A model generated the notes under the pieces. It was not told the origin of the DNA, did no database searches, and saw nothing but the letters and a program-made list of their open reading frames with translations. From positions 372,001 through 436,000 of the forward strand of contig WPDH01000027.1 of assembly GCA_019137255.1 (NCBI GenBank): DNA of 64,000 bases. Direction: 5' to 3'. Positions within the stretch are counted from its first letter, which is position 1; each line of letters starts with the position of its first letter. Below are positions 44,082-55,056 of the stretch, piece after piece. Origin of the DNA: Corinectria fuckeliana (taxonomy: Eukaryota; Ascomycota; Sordariomycetes; Hypocreales; Nectriaceae). A program made the position numbers and the translations under genes.

Positions 44082-45296
44082 TTACGGTGAAGCTGTACGC
44101 CAGTTGGCACGGTCGTCAGAGATAGGGTGTGGCTGTATATGAGCCTGATTCGTCTTGAAACTAGGATCTGTCTGCCCAGTGATGGGCGTTATTGGCCTCG
44201 AACTTAGACTCCATCCTGACCGACACGAAGAGACCGATGGGAGAGACTGTCTTTCGTCTGAGTAGAGATTGCTGCCAAGAGTGTCGTTGCTTTTTGTCAC
44301 CCCACCACTGGCAACGGTGGCTGAGGGTCGATGTGGGCGTTTTGTGTCTTCCACTGCACTATTCGTAGGCAATGATGTAGGTGGCAGCTCAAAGTCGTCA
44401 CTGTGTACAGTTGCAACGTCGGTTCGTGGTGACTGAGCTTCGTCTCCGTCGTTCTGATATTCGAAAAAGGTCTGGTGAGTTCGGTCCGATGGGGCAGGCC
44501 CAACTGAATGCGTCCTCCCGGTGCTGCTGTGACGCGTTGCATGAGCTGCGCGAGATCTTGATCTGGAGGTGCTCCGTCTGGCTCTCTCAGAGGTAGCTCT
44601 GGAGCGTGATCTGGAACGGTGAGGAGTCCCTGGCGCAGAAGAGCTTGCTATCGTGGAGGCCCTTCCTATTGGGATTCTAAACACACGACTGAATCTTTGT
44701 CGCCAAGTAGGTTGTCGGGGAGGTAATCCTCTTAACGAGGCCGGCGAACTACCGTGAGTCGAGCTTCTGGCGATGGATCCAGGTCGAAAAGCTGGCCGGG
44801 AATTCGGGAACGGGTAGGGTGGTACTGGATAGACCATCGGGACTGGCGTCTGAGGAGCTTGGCCTGAAGGTGGCTGACCTAGAGGTAGGTGGCCTGGAAA
44901 GACATGACCCGGTTGATGTGTGATAGGGACACCAGAAGGATTGTATAGAACCGGCTGGTAGATGATTCTTGACTGGTAGTTAGGGTATTGCTGATGAACA
45001 GGCAGCTGTCCCATGACAATGTTTGGCGTCGGATAGCTGCGACGCCGCCGGCGACCGCGACGTCGAGCCAGTACTAGTTCTTGATGGGACGAAGTTATCC
45101 TACCAAGATAATACATGTAGGCAAGTATCAGAACAACCGAGGTCACCACGATACTGAAGATGATACCGAACTGTTGGGCTGCTGTCAAGCAGTTCCAGCC
45201 AGCACAACGATCGTTCTGGCGGCGGCTGAGAAGGGAGCCACGCGGAAAGACTCCAAGAACCTTGTGGAACTCCATAGCTGAGCTATAGACTTTCAT
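44082..45296 (-). CDS. Hypothetical single-pass membrane protein with RS-rich tail
   Basis: A single uninterrupted frame of 404 residues; no family is recognised. Seen: a short N-terminus with the cysteine-containing motif CAGWNCLTAAQQFG, one transmembrane helix at about residues 44-64 (IIFSIVVTSVVLILAYMYYL), a polybasic cluster right after it (RRRGRRRRR), a Pro/Tyr-rich region, and an Arg/Ser repeat segment (RSRSRSRATSERARRSTSRS) at about 225-250. The positive-inside rule suggests that the long tail is cytoplasmic. Methionines 1 and 8 are both possible starts; the first is chosen because no other evidence separates them. Length and clean codon structure support a real gene. The RS segment could be a phosphorylation target, but a splicing role is unlikely for a membrane protein. 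Confidence 0.75.
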   Translation of the reverse strand: MKVYSSAMEFHKVLGVFPRGSLLSRRQNDRCAGWNCLTAAQQFGIIFSIVVTSVVLILAYMYYLGRITSSHQELVLARRRGRRRRRSYPTPNIVMGQLPVHQQYPNYQSRIIYQPVLYNPSGVPITHQPGHVFPGHLPLGQPPSGQAPQTPVPMVYPVPPYPFPNSRPAFRPGSIARSSTHGSSPASLRGLPPRQPTWRQRFSRVFRIPIGRASTIASSSAPGTPHRSRSRSRATSERARRSTSRSRSRAAHATRHSSTGRTHSVGPAPSDRTHQTFFEYQNDGDEAQSPRTDVATVHSDDFELPPTSLPTNSAVEDTKRPHRPSATVASGGVTKSNDTLGSNLYSDERQSLPSVSSCRSGWSLSSRPITPITGQTDPSFKTNQAHIQPHPISDDRANWRTASP

Positions 45297-46291
45297 TTCG
45301 TAGTGAAGCTCTTCTTCTCAGTCTGGGATTTCCACGGGCTGTCGCTGTGAGTTGGTTGTTGTTTTGGGACAGCTCCACCGGAATGGAGTGCGAAGATGGC
45401 AGGAGATGAGAGAAAGGGAGAGAGAGAGAGAAAAGGAAGGGGAAGAAAGAATCCCACCAGAACTCGTCGGTGTCTGTGAATCTAGATGCACTTGCAGCCT
45501 CTTGAGATGGGCAGCTGCTAGGAAGTGACTGCCAGCTGGCGACTATGGCTTGCTTGACTTCCATCCCAAGCCCTGCCATTATCCTTGAAAGAAACATAAC
45601 AATCCTAAGTTGTATCTTGGGGGAACGGTCCGTTACTGAGCTGTGGTAAGTGAGTACTAGAACATGTAAAGGGGTTTTGATTGAATCTCGTCCATTATTG
45701 TATTCTTTGGGTACTTGTTGCAGAGTGAGTTACGGGGTTAGTAGGTCCAGCTGTAAAAAGAAATTAGCTTATCTACTGTCTACTGAGTAGTAGGTACCTG
45801 ATTATTGATAATGTAGACTACTACCTAGGTACCTACTACCTATAAGTATCTACAGTAATGATAGAGACAGCCAGTTCGAACAGGGCAGCTGCAGCTCCCG
45901 TGTCTCAGCGACTAACCACTGTATGGATCAGCTTGCAAGCGTCCCGCCCAGCGCATTCACACTGTAGCACGGGCCACACGGCTGCTTTGCCCAGCTTAGG
46001 CTTGTAATTCTCGCCGAAACGACGCAACAAATTTAACACGAACGGTCTCTCTCACTCGCGATACATCTCCGGTGCCGCCTTGCCTCCTACGCCCTACGCG
46101 AACCCACCAAAACTCCCGAGTATCGCGATCGACTATGCTCTTTGGATTCTAAATTGGCCGAGGAGCTGCTCGTCCCTTGACTCGAGGCGCATTGTTGGCT
46201 GCTCCGAGGGACGCGTTCCTCCATCCACCTACCACTTCTCGACTAACTCCTCGCCTCCTCCATCAGCCTTCGACATCCCATCCCGATAGCC
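45297..46291. other. Divergent promoter region, membrane protein and Ctr9
   Basis: A 1-kb spacer with divergent start sites. A 13-bp inverted repeat (45787-45799 and 45827-45839) sits near the middle. Pyrimidine-rich sequence precedes the Ctr9 start. No gene is seen in it. Confidence 0.55.
45787..45839. repeat. Inverted repeat built on GGTACC
   Basis: Left arm 45787-45799 (GTAGTAGGTACCT) is the exact reverse complement of right arm 45827-45839. The loop of 27 bases also contains CTACCTAGG. The arms could form a cruciform or a transcript hairpin. Confidence 0.85.
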
Positions 46292-49200
46292 ATGGCGACT
46301 CTACAGAATGGCGCCGCCAACGGTGCTAACGCCCATGCGGCTGCTGGGCCGGTGACCACCCGATTCGCCCACATCCCCTCCGCCATCGACATTCCCGTCC
46401 AGGGCGATCAGGAAGATGAAGCCGTCGAAATCGACCTTGAGGAACTGGTTGATGACCCTACCGAGCTCTGTACGCTTTTCGAGAACGAACGCGCCGCGAA
46501 AACATACTGGATGACCGTCGCACTCGCATATGCCAAGCAGGGCAAGATCGACCACGCCATTGAAATGCTCATCCGTGGCGGCAGCGCCATCCAGAACAAC
46601 AGAGCGAATCCGCGTGATAAGGTCAGCATGATCTGCTGTTTGTGCTGGATGTACTTGTGGAAAAGTCGAGAGGCTCCTCGTGTCGCGCCAGATGGAACCC
46701 GAGTGTCCGAAGCCAAGACAAAGGAATACTTCCTCCAACTTGCCACCTCGTCTCTCAACGACGCGGCCCGACTCAACCCCTCGTTCCCCCCCATCTTCTT
46801 GGCTCGCGGTGTTCTCTTACTTCTGAGGGCATCGCTACAGGCGCCGTCCAAGACTTCCGGAGGCATTGGGTCAGAGAAGCATGAGCTCCTGAAGACAGCT
46901 GTCAAGTCTTTTGACGATGCCCTGCGGGTTTCCCAGGGCAAGAACATGCTTGCATTGATGGGAAAGGCGCGCGCGCTCTTCTCCATGCACAAGTATCCCG
47001 AATCCCTCGCCATCTACCAGGACGTGTTGCAGAAGGCGCCGGATTTGGTGGATCCCGACCCTCGAATTGGCATTGGCTGCTGTTTCTGGCAGCTCGGGTT
47101 CAAGGATGATGCAAAGATGGCCTGGGAAAGGTGTCTTGAGATCAATCCCGACTCCAAGGTTGCCAACATTCTCCTCGGCTTGTACTATCTTGATGCGAGC
47201 GGTCACGTCCCCGTTAACAGCGACGACTTTCTCAGCCTCTACAAGAAGGCCATGACCGAGTACACACAAAAGTCCTTCAAGCTTGACAAGGACCTGCCCC
47301 TCACCTGTTCCACGTTTGCTGGATATTTCCTGTCGCGAAAGGCATGGGACAACGCGGACAAGCTCGCGCACAAGGCCATCCAGTATACCGATGTCAATGC
47401 TATTGCCAGTGACGGCTGGTATCTCCTGGCAAGAAAGGAACACTACGCCGGCAACACAGAGCGCGCAAGCGATTACTACCGACGTGCTGACGACGCGCGC
47501 GGAGGAGCCGACACAGGCTATCTCCCTGCAAAGTTTGGTGTAGCGCAGCTCTCAGTTCTGAAGAACGATCTCGGAGAAGCCAAACTTCGATTGGAGAAGA
47601 TGATCCAGCAATCTAAGAATCACGAAGCCATGATTCTTCTCGGCACGTTGTATGCGGAGGAGGTCTTCACGAACCAGTATAACGACGGCAAGGAGGATAA
47701 GTCCGCCGAACTGAAGAAAGCCATCACCCTTCTCGAGGGAGTCCGAAGTGCTTGGAAGGATCCAAAGAAGACCCTCGCCCCGGACGCCTCGGTCCTGCTC
47801 AACCTTGCTCGTCTCTACGAGACCGATCACCCTGAAAAAGCCTTACAGTGCTTGCAACAAGTGGAACAGCTCGAGCTCGAGCAGGTTCCTGCGTCTGAGC
47901 ACCCAGAAGGCGTAACGGACGAGGGCGAGATTCGCGCCGGCATTCGTAAATTTCTGCCTCCACAACTCCTGAACAATATCGGCTGTTTCCACTCACAAGC
48001 AGAGAAGCATGAGCTCGCTAGCGAGATGTTCGAGGCTGCCCTGAGTGCTTGCATGAGGATCGGAGAGAAAGAACCCGACATGGATACCGACGCGCTGGTT
48101 TCGACTATCAGTTTCAACCTTGGTAGGAGCTACGAGTCGCGAGGCCTCACGGATAAGGCCGTTGAGGTCTACGAAGGCCTCCTCGCTCGACACGACGACT
48201 ACACGGATGCCCGTGCTAGACTTGCATACATCAAGCTTAGGAAGAACCCCAACAAGGAAGGTCCAGACGCAGTGGCCAAGCTGTACCAGGAGAACAACAG
48301 TGATCTTGAAGTTCGTTCACTTTACGGATGGTACCTGGGCAAGGTTCACTCAAGGAAGCGTCCTACAAATGTTGCCGAAGACCCCGAATTCCGTCATTAC
48401 AAGCACACTTTGCAAAACTATGACAAGCATGACAGGCACGCCCTGGTTGGGATGGGGAACCTGTACTTGATGCAAGCAAGAGAGATGCGCCGGGAGTCGG
48501 AGTCGGAGAAGCAGAAGCGAAGTATTACATACGGAAAGGCCGTTGAGTTTTTCGAAAAGGCGCTGTCCCTTGACCCAAAGAACGCCTATGCCGCTCAAGG
48601 TGTCGCCATTGCTCTTGTTGAGGATAAGAAAGACTACAAGGCAGCTCTCGGCATCTTTAACAAGGTTCGAGAAACGCTCAGGGACTCGCATCTGTATGTC
48701 AACCTGGGGCACATTTATGCCGAGTTGAAGCAATACTCAAAGGCGATCGAGCATTATGAAATGGCTCTTTCTCGTGATGGAAAGGCCAACGATCCTGTCA
48801 TTCTTGCATGCTTGGGCCGCACTTGGCTCAACCGAGGCCGGGCAGAGGGTGATGTTGATGCCTACAACAAGTCGCTTGAATGCGCGCAGAAGGTGAGCTC
48901 AACAGATTTGAGTCGCGTAGTATCATACTAATCAGACTTGCAGGCCCTCGAAGTTGCTCCTGAGCAAATTCACTACAAGTTCAACGTTGCCTTTGTGCAA
49001 ATTCAGCTCGTGACCACAGTCCAGGCACTACCAGAGAACAAGCGCACATCGGAGCAGCTCGAGAAAGCGGCAAAGGGCTTGGAAGCTGCGATCACGTCTC
49101 TAGACGAAATCGCGGCTCATCCCCAAACTCCTTATCCTAAGCATGACCTTGAGCAGCGCGCCAACATGGCTCGAAACACCTTGCGCAAGCAGCTTGAGAG

Positions 49201-50008
49201 AGCTATTGGCAAGCAAAAGGAGTGGGAGGAGAAGAACAAGGAGAAGATTCAAGCTGCCAGAGAGCAGAGAGAAGCCGAGTTGAGACGCCGTGAGGAGGAG
49301 CGCGAGAAGGTTTTGGAGAAGGAGCGGCAACGACAGGAAAAGATCAAGAAGGAACGTGAGACCATTGCCGCGCGTGACAGGGAATTGGCCGAGCGACGAG
49401 CGGAGGAGGAGCGGTCTCGCATGGAGGCCGAGCTGACCACCGACGCTGAGACGGGAGACAAGGTGAAGCGGAAGCGCAAGGCCGCGCCGCGGGCTTCGGG
49501 CGAAGCCAAGCCTAAGAGGTCTGGGGGGGGGAAGAAGAAGAAGAAGGCTGAGCGAGACTCTGACTCAGAGGAGGAGACTCAGACCAAGAAGAGACGTCGC
49601 CTCACGAAGAAGGAGTCGTCTAAGTTCAAGTCAGCCGAAATCGTGGTCGACAGTGACGAGGAGGAGGGCGACGACGATGACGACGACGACGCCCTCGAAC
49701 GTGCTGAACGAAACCTCGACCGAGAGGACAGCCCTCTTTCAGAGGTCGATGAAGAAGCTGTCGATGATAAGATGGACGTCGACGACGAGGAGAACCAAGA
49801 AGGAGAAGGCGAAGACGACGAAGAGGAAGTGGCTCCCCGTCTGCAGCACAAGCGGGCTCGTCGTGGACGGGTCGTCGAGAGCGAGGACGAGGATGAGGAT
49901 GAGGACGAGGGCGAGGCGCCTACGCGGACCAAGAGCCCTTCCGATGACGAGGGTGGCAGCCGTAAGGGAGACGCTAGCATGGCGGATGCTGATGGTGACG
50001 ATGAGTAG
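46292..50008 (+). CDS. ctr9: Paf1 complex subunit Ctr9 (TPR protein)
   Basis: Two exons, 46292-48892 and 48944-50008, with a 51-bp intron; 1221 residues. Seen: tetratricopeptide repeats over roughly residues 65-900, for example WMTVALAYAKQGKIDHAIEM, LARGVLLLLRASL, NLGRSYESRGLTDKAVEVYE and VNLGHIYAELKQYSKAIEHY. Then comes a long charged coiled coil (about 960-1050, Arg/Glu/Lys-rich), a lysine-rich nuclear localisation region with KRKRKAAPR and KKRRRL, and a strongly acidic tail with SDEEEGDDDDDDDA. This matches Ctr9, the scaffold of the Paf1 complex that travels with RNA polymerase II and is needed for H2B ubiquitination and H3K4/K36 methylation. The chosen ATG sits in an AGCCATGG context. The intron ends ACTAATCAGACTTGCAG, with a clear branch site. 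Confidence 0.93.
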
Positions 50009-50458
50009 TGAAGAACATCTGGGACGGGAGGGGACTCCTATCTAGAATACTGAGTTGTAGTTAAAAGCCTCGGGTTGGTCCCAGGCAGGTTGTACTATAT
50101 GGCTAGATGCTCTTAAACATGGCTAGGGGGGATGGGAAGCGTGCTTGCAATAATTTGCCATTTATCTCGTGCCTGGTGTCTTGGTGCCAAGATGGGGCTG
50201 CCTCTTGGAGAAGACGGCGTGTCCGTAGGTACTTAATGGCTGAGTGATAACAAGTGCACATTACATCGATGCATCTCCGCCACATGATTTTCACGGGCCG
50301 ACTACCTAGTTAGATTAAACGTTTTAATGAGTGCCACGTCTGAGCATACAGTGCGTGAGTACAGGTCTGTATTTTCTCATCTTCTTGATAACGGCACCTG
50401 TGGAGGACCTGGCTCAGTGAGACGACGCTGCCTTCCTTGATCAAACACATAGGCAAGT
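50009..50458. other. Convergent 3' intergenic region
   Basis: A 450-bp spacer between the stops of Ctr9 and the cytochrome b5 reductase gene. It should contain both terminators. No other feature is seen. Confidence 0.5.
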
Positions 50459-51612
50459 TTAAAAAGCAAAGATCTGATCCTCGAGCTTGCTGACAGGGCG
50501 GGCCTTCTTGAAGCCAAGGCTCTCGGCGGACTTCTTCAGACCGCTGACCATTGGGGGAGGACCGCAGAGCAGGATCTTGACATCATCGGCGGGCTTCGGC
50601 AACCATTTCTGCAAGAGGTTAGTCTACTTCGTATGCCTTGAGTATTCCGAATGGCGGGGGTGGAGACTTACGGTAATCATGTCGGCAGTGACATAGCCGA
50701 CACCACCAGTCCAGCCCTCTGGAGGCTTGTCGAGGACGTAGTGAATGCGGATGCCAGCGTCCTTGGTAGCAAGGGCGTCGAGGTCCTCCTTGAGGAGGAT
50801 GTCCTGGGGTGAAACATTGGCAAAGATGAGATCGACTTCGGTCTTATCTCCGGCAGCTCGGCCTCGGACAATGGCCCGCATGACCTGCAGCATCGGAGTG
50901 ATTCCGGTACCACCGGCGATCATTCCGAAGTGCCGAACCATGTTCGGGGTGTAAGTGAAGGCACCCTTGGGGCCGCGGACGCGAATGGTCTTGCCCACAA
51001 CGAGGGACGCCATGTGTTTGGAGATGTTTCCCTGGGGGTACGACTTGATGAGGACGTCAAAGTGCCCGGGCTGGTGGTCACCGGAGACGGGAGTGTAAGA
51101 GCGGACAATTTCCTTGACGGTGCCATCAGGCTGGGGCAGCTTGGCACCGATGGAGATGTGCTGGCCGATAGGGAGGCCGAGAATTGACGAGGGGTTGTCG
51201 AGCTTGAAGCGGTAGCTATTTGCAGGGGTAACGAGTTAGAGTCGGGCGTTGCTGTTGCTGTTGTTGTCGGGGGAATAGATTGAAGGAAATGGTTGAGCTG
51301 GGACTTACATGGCGACATTGTGGGAGATGACGATCTTTTCATCAAGCTCAAACTCCTGGAAGACGTCGGGCTTCAGGACCTTCTTGATCTCTGTGGTTCT
51401 CAGTGTGAGCGTGCAAACCCCCGGGCCAAAAAGGCAAAGAGATACTTACTCAAGGCATTGAAGTTGTAGAGGCCAAAGGCGAGAGCCAGCAGAGCAGAGT
51501 AAGGCGCCCATTCCTTCTTGACAACAAGGGTGCCGACAATGAGCAGCAGAGCGGGCATATAGACATAGTCGATGTACTTTCGCTGGAACAGTGATGCATC
51601 GGAGGAGGCCAT
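50459..51612 (-). CDS. cbr1: NADH-cytochrome b5 reductase 1
   Basis: Four minus-strand exons: 51612-51450, 51390-51309, 51215-50672 and 50608-50459; 312 residues. Seen: an N-terminal membrane region with hydrophobic segments at about residues 19-31 and 37-50, an FAD-binding barrel with the flavin motif RSYTPVS and the nearby GHFDVLIKSYPQGNISK, and an NADH-binding fold with GGTGITPMLQV and LLCGPPPMV. The enzyme passes electrons from NADH to cytochrome b5 for fatty acid desaturation and sterol synthesis; the membrane anchor points to endoplasmic reticulum or mitochondrial outer membrane, and Cbr1 in yeast also acts in diphthamide formation. Intron 2 contains a GTTGCTGTTGCTGTTGTT-like simple stretch on the coding strand's opposite side. 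The single-anchor enzyme Mcr1 is the close alternative. Confidence 0.92.
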
Positions 51613-54600
51613 GGTTCGTGCGTGAGTGGAAGTTCCCCCACCAAAGACCTTGCGAAGAGAGCGCTTTTTTCCTTGGAAGTAAGCTGGACGCCCAACAAGC
51701 GACTGTTCAAGTGACTGTTGGGAATTGAGGAGACGGCGATGATGACAAGATCAAGGCCAGAGAGTCTCACGCTCGAAGAGGCGAAGGGGGGGTAGCAAGT
51801 CGGCTGAGCTTGCTGCACGGCTTTGGAGGGGGTTGGACCGCGATATAAAAAGGATGGTGAGGAGAAAGCCGAAGACCGGCGGCCGAAGGACACCGAATCC
51901 CTGTGTTGGACCGTTCCGTTGAGTTCTGCCACCGCCAAGATTGTCTCTTTCTGGTCAAGCTTGGGTGCTCCGAAGGCGGTGACAAGAATGGCAATTTCCC
52001 CCCACAGAGTAAAAAAAATGTAGGGAGAATAGAGAGTGGGGTTGGAGATAGGATTATGAATGATCCGATGGCCATAGTCTGGGGTAGTATAGGTACTTCG
52101 TTGATGAGCCACACACACATCCGCCACACCAGGCGCCACGTCAACGAAGCCACAGATGAGGCTAGAAGCCGCCACAGCCGCCACAGACGCGCTCAGCCTT
52201 GGCCGTACGTCATGAGTGGGAGAGAGACTTTCCAAAAGGGAAAGGGGCAGTTTTCGTCCACTTTTACTGCCCAGGCGCTGGGTTCGTCCACTGGCTCGTT
52301 CGTGATCAACCCCCCCTGCTGGACATCACCTCCCAGAGCTAACGGCCACAAGGGCCATCCATGGACCATGGTTGGCGAGCCCGGCGAGCTGCAGAAATAC
52401 GACGATGGCCCTGCGATGGCCCTGGAGCCGCCACGGACTCGCCGGAGCTGACCTTGCTGGACGAGATGCCCAGTTTCCCACTGGCGGGTTTCATGGTTTC
52501 ACCATCCAATCCTACGCTGCCGAACCATCATCGGGCGCCACTGGATGCACGGCTGGCTGCCAGGTCAGGACGCCATCATGCAGGAAAGAAGCAGCAGTTC
52601 CGGTTCGCGACGGATCAATGGGCCGGTCTCGACTCGAGAGCGCGATGGATATCTAGGTCGTGGCTTGGAAACAGCGGCGACGGGTGTCTCAAGCGAATGC
52701 GCCACAGGGATCCAACATGGAGTCACATCAAGTACGAAGTCGGTAGGCAACGACTAAATAAAGGAAGGTTCCCTAAGCGGGTACGGCAAATGGAGGGACG
52801 ACGGACCACGAGGGTTTGCATCGGAATCTGACAACAGAGCCAAGACACGACATGGGCAAGCTACAGCAAAACACGAGATGTCGATACGACGCGGGCCGGA
52901 TCCAGCTAGTGCCGCCCAACCGCAAATCGCAATAATGGACGCCATGAGTGTGTGCGGGTGGTTTATGCTGTGGGTGTCCAGTTCTATTCCCACTGAGAGC
53001 GGCCCGCCCCCACTTGTGTACGCACACACGCACGCAGCACATGGACAGAGATTCGGAGCTTTGCATGCATGTTCCAAGTATCTTGAGGAACCGAAGCACG
53101 CTGCGAGAGTTCAAGTTCTTCGGCTTGGAGATGCGGGGAGAGGCCGCAACTAGGTATCTAACTTGGTTGTTAGGCCTAGTACCTACCTAGTCATCTCCGA
53201 GGCACTGGCAAATGGTCCATTGTTGACCAAGCTTGTCTGCGAGCACTATTGGCTAGGGCCATGATGGAACGAGCATCATGGCTGCATCATGGCACCGTGT
53301 CTCTGGTTTTTTTGGGGTTGCCTTACTAATACTAAGCCCAAGTAAGACAGGCCTAAGGAGGACGCCCAACCGCCGCTGGCAACAAACAACTCTTTGGAAC
53401 CTTGAACCACGCCATTTACGGTTCTTGGTAATCGGGCCCTTTTGGCCCTTGTCTCGTCGTCTCCTTGACGACTTCTTGTATGCACCTACATACTACATAT
53501 GTAGTGCCGACCGGTATTACGGGGTTGGCCTTGCCCCAAGCCGGTGACGTCCTGTAATCTCTGTGCTGGGCTGGCTCATTCAATTCGATACAGTGTTCCC
53601 AGTGATCGAGATCTCGCTAGGTGACGTTAGTCCTGGCTTGGTGGCCTGGTCGTTTGGAGCCCCGGCTTGAAGCCCTGCCGGCTTATCTGGGTCCACGCCA
53701 TGGATCCATGGACCCGACTGCACCACCACTGCACGCCACCCACCTGCACCTGCACCTGCACTGAGCGGTCGGGCACTGAGAGAGCCGAGTCTGTGATCTG
53801 GTCCAGTGGGCTCCCATCAGCGCCTTCAGCGCGACCGGGGCCTCTAGTCCACTCCCCCCTAGGTACCTGTAGGGGCCGCCTCTGCTGGCTGTCCCCCCCG
53901 GCGCAGCACAATGACGACGACGCTTGAGGTTGGTGCCAGATGCTAGCGCAGATGGGCAACAACTTCACTCACACCATCCACCCGAACATTCTCATCCTCC
54001 ACTCCTTTGCTACCTCAGCTCTCCAACTCGGCTTCCCCAAAGTCTCGTCCCTCTTCAACTAAGCCTTAAATCTCCACTGCGGCTCTTTTCTTTCCCTTGT
54101 TTGCATATTTTTTCTCTCTTGTTCTTGTTCTTCTCCTTCGCCTTCTTCGTCCTCCTCCAGTCCACCGATTGCACCCGCTGGCCTGCCTAATCCGTCTCAT
54201 TCTCACTTCCACCACCTCTTTATCGGCATCACTAGATCCAGCCACGAACTGTCTCTCAAGTAGAGCGCCTATCTCGTGAAGACCTCACTCACTCCTCTCC
54301 CCCCCTTCCGCTTCGGCGACAAGACTCCTCCGGCAATCTCCTCGTCTCCCGTGCCTGGCAACGCTCGCTCAGCATGCCTGCGACGTGACCCAGACCATAT
54401 ATGTTTCTTGGGGCACGTACTCTTGACCTTGCTCGTCGTCATCTCCAAGCGCCGAGCTCGTCTCAACTTTCAGTTGCCTGGCAGCGATTCCCTTCATCCC
54501 GCCGATCCTACGACCCAATCAGATCCCATCCGTGATTCCCGATCCTCTTCTACGCCCATATCCAGTGTAGCGCTGTAGCGCCTCTTTCTGGGCTTCATAC

Positions 54601-55056
54601 GTGACCGCCGCGCCCCGGCCCGAGAGCTCAGATCATATCAGAGTCCTCCCGTCGGCCTGTCACAGTTCCAGCTACCAAACCCAAATCGCCGCAAAACAAT
54701 CGGCCTAGCGTCGAAGCCTCTCTACGACTGACGCATGCGGGGGGGGGGTTCTTGGATTGATTTTGCCAAATTCCAAGACAAGTAACCGAGCCTTGAGACA
54801 ATTGACGTCGACCCGACCCTCGATCTATCGTTTTCGGCTCTCCACGATTTCCCGTTCACCTAGCTACTTCCCTGACTCTTTCTCCTCGCGAGCTATCACC
54901 TCGTAACTAGCTCCAGCTGCTTAGTTCTTAACATCGATCGGCCCGGCCTTGTACTTGGCGGCATGCAGGACAGCTCTTGACCCTCTTGCCCAAGGCTCCA
55001 TATATCTTGTTAAGATACAGACACAACGAAGGCTGAGCATCATCGCATCTTTCGCT
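51613..55056. other. Long divergent intergenic region
   Basis: At 3.4 kb this is the longest gene-free stretch in the window. It has the cytochrome b5 reductase promoter at one end and the promoter and a long pyrimidine-rich leader (about 53950-54900) of the PH-LRR gene at the other. A poly-G run lies near 54738. Open frames reach 261 codons on the minus strand (51450-52235), but they overlap the reductase start in another frame and show no domain. A regulatory or long non-coding transcript cannot be excluded. Confidence 0.5.

Noticed and set aside
51450..52235. Minus-strand open frame of 261 codons
   Set aside because: It overlaps the first exon of the cytochrome b5 reductase gene in another frame and has no recognisable domain.
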